A stretch of DNA of 54,498 nucleotides, taken from positions 1 through 54,498 of the forward strand of contig JAGHUS010000038.1 of assembly GCA_018064685.1 (NCBI GenBank). The letters run 5' to 3'. The DNA is from Bacteroidales bacterium. GTDB lineage: Bacteria; Bacteroidota; Bacteroidia; Bacteroidales; Bacteroidaceae. Below, one piece after another: positions 1-7,950 of the stretch (positions within the stretch are counted from its first letter, which is position 1; every line of letters begins with the position of its first letter). The translations under genes and the position numbers were made by a program. Under the pieces are notes generated by a model, which was not told the origin of the DNA, did no database searches, and saw nothing but the letters and a program-made list of their open reading frames with translations.

Positions 1-93
1 GGCACAAAAATAGCACAAAAAAGAATTTATCTACTTATCGTGTAGAAGCCAAAGAAGGAAAATGTTCTATGCCATTTTTGTGCCATTTTTGGT
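1..93. repeat. Imperfect inverted repeat at window edge
   Basis: The first 15 bases (ggcacaaaaatagca) match the reverse complement of bases 79-93 at 14 of 15 positions. No gene is seen in 1-381. The left arm touches the window edge, so the element may extend further. It could be a terminator or the end of a repeat element; nothing in the sequence decides. Confidence 0.4.
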
Positions 94-177
94 TCCAAAC
101 AATAACAAACTTGACAGGCTGGGTCTGACCCCATGATTCACGTGACGAATGCGGCAAAGGTGCTACAGCATTATTTA

Positions 178-238
178 TTCCGTGCGTGGCGGAAATCTTA
201 ATACTGCTGCGACACTTTTTTTTCCGCCACGCACGGAA
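178..238. repeat. Perfect 18-bp inverted repeat
   Basis: Bases 178-195 and 221-238 are exact reverse complements (core ccgtgcgtggcgg) separated by 25 bases. The length and exactness suggest a REP-like palindromic element or a strong RNA hairpin. No U-tract follows it in either direction, so it is not a standard terminator. Confidence 0.6.
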
Positions 239-299
239 GGAAAATTGTCCATGCAACAATTGACGAAAGATGCGGCGCTTGCACGATTTGACCTAGGGC

Positions 300-354
300 G
301 TCATTACGACGAAGGGCTTTTGCCTGTCGGCAAAAGCCCTTACGTCGGGATGAC
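300..354. repeat. REP-like hairpin
   Basis: A perfect 13-bp stem (312-324 with 329-341, loop tgtc) is extended by outer pairs cgac/gtcg and gtcat/atgac, giving an interrupted stem from 300 to 354. It lies just past the stop of the minus-strand gene ending at 382 and has no T-run. The shape is that of a bacterial interspersed palindromic element, which may protect or end the transcript. Confidence 0.5.
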
Positions 355-381
355 AATGCAGTGTTGGGAAATATAATTGCC

Positions 382-1650
382 TTACTTAATCTTATATGCT
401 GCAAAATACTCTCCGTGACGCAGGTAGAGTATGCCATTGTCGATAGCCATGTGTGCCCAGTAGGGGCCGCTACCCTTGGCTACGCGGAACTTGCTGACGA
501 CATCGAACTTGTCGGTGGTGGGATTGACAAGTCCTACAAAGCCTCGGCGCTCGTCGTAGACATAGAGTTTGTTGTCGGCTGCAATGATGCTGCCCTTGCC
601 GGCACCGCCGCCCCACTTCTCCTCGTAGTGGGTGGCTCCCGTCTTCCAGTCGATGCAACACCAGTTGCCGTCGTTGTTGTTCACCCAGTTGGAGCCGTAA
701 ATCTTGCCGCCCACCAGCACGTAGCCGCCGTGGTGCGTATCGAGGGTCTCGGTGCGCCATGTGCACGTCACGCTCTTCAGGTCGTCGGCCAGCTGTAGCT
801 GGAAGCCGTTGATGTCGTAGCCGTGGCAGAAGAATATCTTGCCATCGTCGTAGAGGGCTGAGTTGGGCACGATGTTCTGGAAGTTGCTCTGCTTGCCAGT
901 GTGCTTGGGACCCCAATCGTCGAATGTCCACTGTATCTCGCCCGTCTCGGGGTCTACACCGATGACGTTGAAGGCAGTAGAACCCACAATCTGTCGCTTA
1001 CCCTTGTACTCGATCATGATGGGCGAGATGTAGCCCGACATGTCGCCCAGGGCGCGCGACTTCCAGATCTCCTCGCCCGTCTCGCGGTTCAGGGCAACCA
1101 TGGTTGTCTGTTCGCCGCAAGGTGTGTAGATGACCTTGTCGTCATAGACCAGCGGGCACTCGGATGTTCCCCACATACCCGTCTTGCGGCCATACTTGCT
1201 GCCGCCGTCTACCGTCCACAGTATCTTGCCGTCGGCGGTGTTGATGCATACAATCTCGCCCATACCGCTCACTACGTAGGCCTTGCCGTCGGCAATGGCA
1301 GGTGTGGTGCGCGTTTCGGGGTAGGACTGTCTCCATGGGTTGCCGTACTCTACGGTGTACTGCTTCTCGCCCTTGAGGTTGTAGCACTGGAAGACCTCCT
1401 TGGTCTGGTCTTCGTTCATACCGGTGAGGTAGATCTTGTCGCCCACAACAAGCGGAGATGAATAGCCCTTGCCGGCATCGGAGGTCTCGAATACCAGCTG
1501 CGGCCCTTCCTCGGGCCACTGGGCCAGCAGACCCTTGTCGGGATAATAACCATTGTGGGCGGGGCCACGCCAGCCGTAGGGTGTGACCTGCGCTGTGGCG
1601 CTGATGGCCAGCATACTGCCAAAGAGCAGTGTGAATAATTTTTTGTTCAT
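382..1650 (-). CDS. Secreted PQQ-like beta-propeller protein
   Basis: This protein has 422 residues if started at the ATG at 1650; another ATG lies two codons upstream. It opens with a signal peptide (MNKKLFTLLFGSMLAISATAQ), so it should be exported. It then carries repeated propeller blades of the PQQ_2/BamB type, seen as 'TADGKILW', 'RETGEEIW', 'PETGEIQW' and 'WKTGATHY'. The N-terminal 'WRGPAHNGYYPDKG' segment is typical of large PQQ-like families in Bacteroidetes, Planctomycetes and Verrucomicrobia. Binding of PQQ itself is not implied: the fold is shared with non-enzymatic scaffolds. It is the last gene of the long minus-strand locus and is closely related to the pseudogene just upstream. 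No catalytic residues are recognised. Confidence 0.85.
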   Translation of the reverse strand: MNKKLFTLLFGSMLAISATAQVTPYGWRGPAHNGYYPDKGLLAQWPEEGPQLVFETSDAGKGYSSPLVVGDKIYLTGMNEDQTKEVFQCYNLKGEKQYTVEYGNPWRQSYPETRTTPAIADGKAYVVSGMGEIVCINTADGKILWTVDGGSKYGRKTGMWGTSECPLVYDDKVIYTPCGEQTTMVALNRETGEEIWKSRALGDMSGYISPIMIEYKGKRQIVGSTAFNVIGVDPETGEIQWTFDDWGPKHTGKQSNFQNIVPNSALYDDGKIFFCHGYDINGFQLQLADDLKSVTCTWRTETLDTHHGGYVLVGGKIYGSNWVNNNDGNWCCIDWKTGATHYEEKWGGGAGKGSIIAADNKLYVYDERRGFVGLVNPTTDKFDVVSKFRVAKGSGPYWAHMAIDNGILYLRHGEYFAAYKIK

Positions 1651-1685
1651 ACACATAGAAATTTAAATTGTTTGATATAGTTTAT

Positions 1686-1975
1686 TCATTTGTTGGAACT
1701 TATGTTGTATGCTACAAGTGCAGGGCCGCGACGAACGTAGAGCACGCCGTTCCGGCCGTATAGATGAAGCCATCGCTGACCAGGGCACTGGAATTGCCCT
1801 TTCCGGCATCGTTCACTACCCATAGCTTTTCGGGCCCCTCTGCAGGCCATTCCTTCAGCAGGTTCTTCTCGTTGGGGTAGATGCCGCAATGATTCGTGCC
1901 ACGGAACGTCACTTTCTGTGCAGACAGCTGCAAGGCAAAGGCCGAGATGATGGAAAGAAACAAGGTTCGGTTCAT
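1686..1975 (-). pseudogene. Remnant of a PQQ-like propeller gene, large internal deletion
   Basis: Starting at 1975 there is a signal peptide (MNRTLFLSIISAFALQLSAQ). A segment such as 'GIYPNEKNLLKEWPAEGP' follows, aligning with the N-terminus of the neighbouring propeller protein ('GYYPDKGLLAQWPEEGP'). After 'DGFIYTAG' the similarity jumps in another frame to 'NGVLYVRRGPALVAY', which matches the last residues of the same neighbour ('NGILYLRHGEYFAAY'). So roughly 330 internal codons are gone and the junction near 1750-1760 is out of frame. The original frame stops at 1712 and the C-terminal frame at 1686. The ends are well preserved, so the deletion looks recent. Confidence 0.85.
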
Positions 1976-1988
1976 AGTCTTTTCTGTA

Positions 1989-4900
1989 TTATGGTTTAAT
2001 GTTTTTGCGGATAAGGAGATGCACCCCGGCATAGAGCGTGGCGCACAGCAGCAGCAGGCAGGCCGCAGCCAGCAGGATGGTGTGGATGCCTGCGCCAGCC
2101 ACATTGGCGCTGATGCTGATGACCGAGCCAATGGCTCCGGTAAGCATGGCATAGAGGGGGACGAGGAGGTTTTCGCGAACGAGCAGGCTGCGGATGACGG
2201 CCTCGCGATAGCCTAGCTGGCGGTATAGCATGATGGCTTGCTGGCTGGCAGTAAGATTTTTGCGCACAATGACAAACAGGCTGAAGATGCCTAGCAGTAT
2301 GCCCAGCGCTCCCAGTGTGAGGAAGATGACAAGATAGGTGTCGGTAACCTCGAAGAACATCTTTATGCGTTGCTGGGTCGTCTGTACGTCCAACCCGTAC
2401 TGGCTCATGGCCGTGGACAGCAGTTCGGCTGCCTCGTCGGGGCGCGAGGACTTGACAAGCAGCACCTCTACTCCGCTCTCCTTGGGCCATAACGAGCGGA
2501 AGTCGGCATCCGACATTATGGCATTGCCGTGGAAGATGCCTGTAGGATAGGTTCCGGCTATCAGCACCGGTGTGTGCGGACCCTGTTGGGTGTCGTAATA
2601 CAGCGTGTCGCCAACCGACTTCATCATGCTCCATGTCAGCGACTCCTGGTCGATGTAGACGCAGGGCAGCGATGGCGAAGGCGATGTCGGCGTCAGGCCG
2701 AACGGTTGCATCTCGTCGAGACTGACACCCAAGACGGTGGGCGTGGATACCCGATTGAGGTTCAGGCAACTGGCCTCGTCCTGCACGTGGCGCAAGAATG
2801 GCAGGAAGTGGGTGCTGTCGGGCAGACCGGAAAGCAGGAGTTTGCGGCGCACATCAGGATGGTTCAGGTCGTACTGTATGGGTACGCGGCAATCTACATA
2901 CAGCTGGTAGCTGCCGGTGCTTTGCTCGACAAGCTCCTTGCCGTTGAAGTCGGGACGGTTCAGTCCGACGGCAAATACGGTGAAGACTCCCAAGGCCAGT
3001 GTCCAATAGGCCAGCATGTGGCGGCGATGCGAGGCACAGACGGTTTGCCATACCATTTGTGCCTTGTTCCAGCCATCGGGGGTGTGTGCCTGCTGTCGGC
3101 GTGCCAGCCATACACGAAGCCACATGCCGAAGCATACAATCCACATCATGCCGCATACAATGAACAGGATCATGCTGTGCAGGCAACATAGATTATAGGC
3201 AAACAGGGCAAGGGTGAGGAGAAGCACGACGAGGGCAGGAGAGATGGAGCCGGACATGGGCTTTGAGAGGCGAGGCTTGTCTGACTCGCGCAGCGACTTC
3301 CGTAATAAATAATATAAGGTGGCGATAGCGATGGCGATGCCGATGGCCCAACTGACGAGAAGCGTGGCCGCGTGTATGTGAAGGGCAAACCCCTCGGTGT
3401 GGGTGGCACCGCTCCATACGCCCGCCAGAAGCCATAGCGTGATGCCGGAATACAAGACCCCTGCCAGCACGCCGAGGGGAGACGCTATGAGCATGGTTCC
3501 GAACGTCTCGCGGAAGAGCTGTCGCAGAACCCGTTTTCGGGTGTATCCCACTTGCTGGTACAAGGCCAGTTCGGTGCTGCGTTCATGCAGCATCTCGGCA
3601 ATGGGGTTGAGCATCAGCAAGATGCCACCCACGATGATGAAAAAGCCAAGCGCCATGAACAAACCCGCAAAGTCTGTGCCGTTGTTGGCGGCAAACAAGC
3701 CCTCGGCACGGGGAGATATAATGGTGATGAATGACTGGCATGAGAGGCGCGACTCTGCCTCGCGGCGGTCGGCCGTAAGGCGCAGTGCGGTGGCCGAACC
3801 GAATGCGTTGCTCCAATCGCCACGTATGGCGCTGTAGGCCACGATGGCTTTGGGCGTCTGCTGGTGCTGATACCAGTAGTCTTCGTCCGTCTTCCGAATC
3901 CTGTCCATGTCGATAGGCAGGTCGCTGTCCCAGTCCGTGCATTTCTCTACGTGGCTCAGGCCGGGGAAGTCCGCTATCAGCAGACTGTCGTTCTTGAATT
4001 CTTCCAAAGGTACTATCTGCCTGACGCACAGTCGGCATTCCTTGGTCTCCAGGTTCTTCAGGTCTTTGGCCAGAAAATAACTCATGCTGATGGAATCGCC
4101 CACGTTGGCTTGCAGGCTTTGCGCTGCATAGTCCGACAGGATGATGTCGCGCTTGGAAAGGGCTTCGCCCCTCCATTCATCCACCGCCGTGACAAAGGAG
4201 TAGGGTAAGGAGGACGATAACGATGACGATGACTCTTTGGCAGAATCTGTGCGGGCTCCGGAGGATAACGATGACTCTTCAACTGAGTCTGTGCGGGCTC
4301 CGGACAATGACAGGTCGTTTACCAGATATGAGAAATAGCGAGAGCAGGGAGCAAGCGTGTCCACAATAGCTGACGGGATGAAGATACCCTCGTAGGTGAG
4401 CGACGAATCGTTCAGGCAGATTCCCGAATGGGAAGGTGTCCAGATTGTGCCGAGCTGGTCGTAGGTGATGGGGGTGGCAGACAGGATGAGGTTGATTTTA
4501 TGCTCTATCTCCATCACCTCGCCGAGACTGGCGCGATTGACGAAGATGTTCAGTGGAAGTGTCTGCTCGTTCTTTAGTAGTATATTTCCACCTTGCTGCA
4601 CGCTTCTGTGCCCCGTCACTCTAAGCCTCATCTGGGTGGAATAACTCTGGGTTACGAATAATGAGCCCGAAGGCACCATGTTGTGCGAAGGCAGGTGCAG
4701 GACGATGTCGCCGCTGCCCTCCAGACGGGCCGACAAGGGGTCGTTCACCCAGGCATTGCCTTCGGGGAGTGAATCGTTGTCAATGCCCCACACATAGACG
4801 GGTATCAGCTTGTTGCTCTGCGAGATATAGCCGTCTACCAAAAGCACGCCCTCCGACTCTTCCAGCAAGTCATTCTGCAAGATGCGCTCGTCCATGAACC

Positions 4901-5096
4901 CCGTACCACTGGTCAGTATGCTTTCGGTACGGCCAAGACGCTCCTCGACACGCTGAACCAGTGTTCCGCGCACCGAATCGCCCAACAGCAGACTGCCAGT
5001 CAGGACTGCCATCATCAGTATGACGGCAACGGACACCAACCGGTAGTACGACCTGTAATGTCGGCGACTTTGCTTTATGTAGTCTTGTCTGTTCAT
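1989..5096 (-). CDS. ABC transporter permease, FtsX/MacB-LolE type, large
   Basis: This 1035-residue membrane protein has one N-terminal membrane segment (about 20-42), a long extracytoplasmic region, a first FtsX-like block ('ALGFFIIVGGILLMLNPIAE' then 'ERSTELALYQQVGYTRKRVL'), central membrane segments, a second extracytoplasmic region and a final FtsX block ('ALGILLGIFSLFVIVRKN' then 'QQAIMLYRQLGYREAVIRS'). Two FtsX blocks in one chain mean it can form the whole membrane part. It lies 13 bases after its ATPase. Transporters of this family move lipoproteins or peptides or transmit mechanical signals; here the cargo could be a product or propeller lipoprotein of the locus (inference). A Ser/Glu-rich stretch carries a 14-residue direct duplication. 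Confidence 0.85.
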   Translation of the reverse strand: MNRQDYIKQSRRHYRSYYRLVSVAVILMMAVLTGSLLLGDSVRGTLVQRVEERLGRTESILTSGTGFMDERILQNDLLEESEGVLLVDGYISQSNKLIPVYVWGIDNDSLPEGNAWVNDPLSARLEGSGDIVLHLPSHNMVPSGSLFVTQSYSTQMRLRVTGHRSVQQGGNILLKNEQTLPLNIFVNRASLGEVMEIEHKINLILSATPITYDQLGTIWTPSHSGICLNDSSLTYEGIFIPSAIVDTLAPCSRYFSYLVNDLSLSGARTDSVEESSLSSGARTDSAKESSSSLSSSLPYSFVTAVDEWRGEALSKRDIILSDYAAQSLQANVGDSISMSYFLAKDLKNLETKECRLCVRQIVPLEEFKNDSLLIADFPGLSHVEKCTDWDSDLPIDMDRIRKTDEDYWYQHQQTPKAIVAYSAIRGDWSNAFGSATALRLTADRREAESRLSCQSFITIISPRAEGLFAANNGTDFAGLFMALGFFIIVGGILLMLNPIAEMLHERSTELALYQQVGYTRKRVLRQLFRETFGTMLIASPLGVLAGVLYSGITLWLLAGVWSGATHTEGFALHIHAATLLVSWAIGIAIAIATLYYLLRKSLRESDKPRLSKPMSGSISPALVVLLLTLALFAYNLCCLHSMILFIVCGMMWIVCFGMWLRVWLARRQQAHTPDGWNKAQMVWQTVCASHRRHMLAYWTLALGVFTVFAVGLNRPDFNGKELVEQSTGSYQLYVDCRVPIQYDLNHPDVRRKLLLSGLPDSTHFLPFLRHVQDEASCLNLNRVSTPTVLGVSLDEMQPFGLTPTSPSPSLPCVYIDQESLTWSMMKSVGDTLYYDTQQGPHTPVLIAGTYPTGIFHGNAIMSDADFRSLWPKESGVEVLLVKSSRPDEAAELLSTAMSQYGLDVQTTQQRIKMFFEVTDTYLVIFLTLGALGILLGIFSLFVIVRKNLTASQQAIMLYRQLGYREAVIRSLLVRENLLVPLYAMLTGAIGSVISISANVAGAGIHTILLAAACLLLLCATLYAGVHLLIRKNIKP
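4228..4304 (-). repeat. Direct repeat within the permease gene
   Basis: Two 35-base copies (4228-4262 and 4270-4304) begin gatgactctt and end tctgtgcgggctccgga, with a period of 42 bases. They encode the paired 'SGARTDSVEESS' and 'SGARTDSAKESS' segments in the extracytoplasmic loop. The period keeps the frame, so the duplication is tolerated. Confidence 0.7.
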
Positions 5097-5109
5097 GTTT
5101 TTACTTGCT

Positions 5110-5769
5110 CTACACTCTCAGTTTCCCGTTTTCCAGCACGTATGTCTTTTGTGCCGCTTTGGTCATCTCTTCCGAGTGTGTTACCATCACAATGGTTGTC
5201 TGCAACTCGCGGTTTACCTTCCCAAACAGTTCTGCAATGATTCTGGCATTGCGTGCATCCAGCTGTCCTGTAGGCTCGTCGGCCAGTAGCAGGCTGGGCT
5301 GGTTTATCAGGGCACGGCAGATGGCAACACGGGTCTTCTCGCCTCCCGAGAGCGTGGTGACCATGCTCTCTCTGAGGTCGGCAATATCCATGAATGCCAA
5401 TAGGCGCTCGGCACGTTGCACCTCGTCGAAGGTAGTGGCATCCTTTTCAGCCAGCAACGGCAGTAGGATGTTCTGCATAACCGTGAACTGTGGCATCAAC
5501 CGATGATCCTGAAACACCATTCCCACCTTCTTGTTCCGTATCTCCGACAGCTTGTCGGGTGTGACCAGTTGTCCGTCAAGGTGGTAGCTGCCCCTGTCGG
5601 GCGAAAGCATGGTGCCAAGAATGTTGAGCAGGGTGGTCTTGCCAGCCCCCGACTCGCCTCTTACCGCCACAAACTCGCCTTTCGCCACGTCGAGCGTCAG
5701 GTCGTCAAGGACGGTCAGCATGCGTTTTCCATCCTCAAATTGCTTGTATATGTTTTTTAACCGAAGCAT
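5110..5769 (-). CDS. ABC transporter ATPase, LolD/MacB-like
   Basis: This 219-residue protein is a complete nucleotide-binding subunit. It has Walker A GESGAGKT at 38-45, a Q-loop at Q87, signature LSGGE at 140-144, Walker B LLLADEP at 160-166 and the H-loop histidine at 198. Size and sequence fit the LolD/MacB/FtsE group that pairs with FtsX-type permeases, and such a permease follows directly. Its start overlaps the end of the upstream lipoprotein propeller gene by 13 bases, which suggests translational coupling, so transporter and propeller are probably made together. Confidence 0.92.
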   Translation of the reverse strand: MLRLKNIYKQFEDGKRMLTVLDDLTLDVAKGEFVAVRGESGAGKTTLLNILGTMLSPDRGSYHLDGQLVTPDKLSEIRNKKVGMVFQDHRLMPQFTVMQNILLPLLAEKDATTFDEVQRAERLLAFMDIADLRESMVTTLSGGEKTRVAICRALINQPSLLLADEPTGQLDARNARIIAELFGKVNRELQTTIVMVTHSEEMTKAAQKTYVLENGKLRV

Positions 5770-6968
5770 AACAATGTTCCGCGACTTGTTAATATGAAAA
5801 AACGATCACTGATAATGGCTGGCGAAGCAATGATCTGCTCTCCAGCCTCGTAGTGCCATAGCTCTGTCCCGTCCATGCTGTTCAAGACAGACACATGGCC
5901 ATCCTTGGTGCAAACGAGCACTTTGTCCTGTGCCACTAGGGGCGAGCATTCTCCTGTCTGTCCCCGCAGCATCTTCTTCCACCGGAGCTGTCCCGATGCC
6001 CGGTCTATGCAGTTGAGGTATCTGTCTCCCGAGAGGAAGTATACGGCGTCATGTGTCAAGGTCGGCATGGCCATTGTTCCTCCATCCTGCCCGTCATTGT
6101 CTGCCGTTGTGGAATACAATTTGCGATGCTCGGTTATCTTGCCTCCTTCGAGCTTCATCTCATACACATTCCCGTTGTAGTCGCATGCACACGCCAATCC
6201 GTCAAGTATGGCAGGCGAAGCCGGAACGTAGGTGTCCAGTTCCAGCGAGTCAGTGATTTCGCCTGTCGATGCATCTACTATGCGGACCCATGCATCGCAG
6301 CCTCCAAACATCATGTAGCGATGCCATACTGCTGCCGTGCCATTGATGTAATATCCCGTCTCGAACTGTCCCGTCTTACGACCGGAAAGCGCCTTGAAGG
6401 TGTACATGCTATTGTCGTAACTGCCCACTAGAAGGTTGTCGCCAACCAGATTGGGCGAACCGGATATCTGTCCCAGCGTCTCGTATTGCCAAAGGGGCTT
6501 GACGTGCTGGTCGTTTGGGCGTCGAGTCAGCAGACTCTTGATGCTTAAAGCCGTGATAAACCCGTCTATGCGACCGACATACAAGACCGTATCGCTGGCT
6601 ATGAAAGAGGCCTCGACAGGAGTCTGCATGTCGTAGTACAGGCACGAATCACCGTCGATGGTATATCCTCGCAATTCGCCTTTTCGGTTAAGCATATACA
6701 CCACGCTGTTGAACACAATGGGCGATGCCACAGTGCGACTTTTCGAAGAGCGGCTCCACAGCAGTTTGGGTTCGTTGGGCAAGGCACAGTCGGTGAATCC
6801 GCACAACGATGGTGAACCACGGAATATGGGCCAATCGTACTGATTCTTATTGCCCTCGCTGAATTCCTGCACCGTTGCGCATGAATGGATCAGACCAACC
6901 CATACGATTACGCATAACGTTTTGAAAAGCAAGCGTAACCTATCTGTATCCTTTAACCTATAACCCAT
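5757..6968 (-). CDS. PQQ-like beta-propeller lipoprotein
   Basis: The 403-residue product has an N-terminal hydrophobic segment ending in a lipobox-like 'GLIHSC', with Cys30 as the likely lipidated residue. Exported and membrane-anchored is therefore the best reading. Propeller blades are visible as 'DRASGQLRW', 'NSMDGTELW', 'DASTGEI' and 'KALSGRK', a BamB/PQQ_2-like arrangement. It lies 13 bases after the iron-sulfur gene at 6982 and overlaps the ABC ATPase gene by 13 bases. The function is unknown; propellers of this type act as scaffolds or dehydrogenases, and no cofactor residues can be assigned from sequence alone. Confidence 0.82.
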   Translation of the reverse strand: MGYRLKDTDRLRLLFKTLCVIVWVGLIHSCATVQEFSEGNKNQYDWPIFRGSPSLCGFTDCALPNEPKLLWSRSSKSRTVASPIVFNSVVYMLNRKGELRGYTIDGDSCLYYDMQTPVEASFIASDTVLYVGRIDGFITALSIKSLLTRRPNDQHVKPLWQYETLGQISGSPNLVGDNLLVGSYDNSMYTFKALSGRKTGQFETGYYINGTAAVWHRYMMFGGCDAWVRIVDASTGEITDSLELDTYVPASPAILDGLACACDYNGNVYEMKLEGGKITEHRKLYSTTADNDGQDGGTMAMPTLTHDAVYFLSGDRYLNCIDRASGQLRWKKMLRGQTGECSPLVAQDKVLVCTKDGHVSVLNSMDGTELWHYEAGEQIIASPAIISDRFFILTSRGTLLCFG

Positions 6969-6981
6969 AATCTCCCTCTCT

Positions 6982-7950
6982 CTAATCTTGACGCAGAAAC
7001 AATGCTCCGGTAGGGCAAAGGTCTGCCAGATGTTCGTCTATGTGTGCCTTGTTCTCTTCGGGAATAAGCACTTGCATGTCAAAACCTCGGTGCTGGAATG
7101 TGAATCCGTTCCGCGAATTGTAGACACACAAGCCGCATCGCACACATTTGGCAGGTTCGTAATACAAGCGTCCAGACACATGTTGCTGCTCTTTCACCAT
7201 TTGGTGCGAAGACACCCCGTAGCGTGATGACTTTATTCCAGCCTGCGAGGCATACTCGCGCAGCTTGCATTTGTCCTTTCCTTCACAGGCACAGTGCAGG
7301 CAGCGTGAAGGCTGGTTATAGACCTCCTTGAGCCATTCTTTTTCAGCCTCGCTATAGCGTCCCAACTTCGACGAGAAGCTGTGCTGAACCTTGGCGGCAG
7401 ACGATGCTGTGTTAGGAATCTCTGCTTTGTACTTGGCTACTTCCTCTATGATGGCACGTACTGATACGGCTGTGTCGAGTGTGCCACGACGACAGGCTTT
7501 CTCGCACGAGGCCTTGCATCCCACACAGGGCAATTGGTCGGCCGACGCCGTTTCACGCAGTACCGCTTTTGCCTTGTCCATTTGTCCACGGTCGTAGTGC
7601 AGTATTACACGGGCCACATCGATCTTGGCGGGACAAACCACCACACAAGGTGCTTCGCAATCGGCACGGTGGTCGCTGAGCAGCAGTTCGAGCGACATGC
7701 GTCGCATGTTCTTCACGTCCTCCGACTCCGTGTCGAGCTGCATGCCTTCTGTCGGGAAAGTAGAGCAACTGGGAAGCATCTGACTGGTGGCCACGTCGCG
7801 CACCATGCATACCATACACGAGGCTTCGTGCTTGGCCTTGCCGGCATAGCAAAGCGATGGGATGTCGCATCCCGCATCTCGTAATTCCTCCAGCAGAGTT
7901 CGTTCGCCAGAAACCTCTAACGTTCTGTTATTTACTGTTATCTTCATCAT
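6982..7950 (-). CDS. NuoG/HydA-N-terminus-like iron-sulfur protein
   Basis: At 322 residues this is an electron-transfer subunit without a catalytic domain. It has an N-terminal [2Fe-2S] ferredoxin fold with cysteines 34, 45, 48 and 62. A GltD-like cysteine region follows (C98, C102, C106, C142, C145, C149, C153), then more cysteines at 217-228 and 269-275. The ending 'LCPTGALF' is ferredoxin-like. Full NuoG or [FeFe]-hydrogenase subunits carry a large catalytic domain after this region, and here it is missing. Its start overlaps the stop of the NuoEF-like gene by four bases, so the two are translationally coupled and probably form one NAD(P)H-linked complex. Confidence 0.82.
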   Translation of the reverse strand: MMKITVNNRTLEVSGERTLLEELRDAGCDIPSLCYAGKAKHEASCMVCMVRDVATSQMLPSCSTFPTEGMQLDTESEDVKNMRRMSLELLLSDHRADCEAPCVVVCPAKIDVARVILHYDRGQMDKAKAVLRETASADQLPCVGCKASCEKACRRGTLDTAVSVRAIIEEVAKYKAEIPNTASSAAKVQHSFSSKLGRYSEAEKEWLKEVYNQPSRCLHCACEGKDKCKLREYASQAGIKSSRYGVSSHQMVKEQQHVSGRLYYEPAKCVRCGLCVYNSRNGFTFQHRGFDMQVLIPEENKAHIDEHLADLCPTGALFLRQD

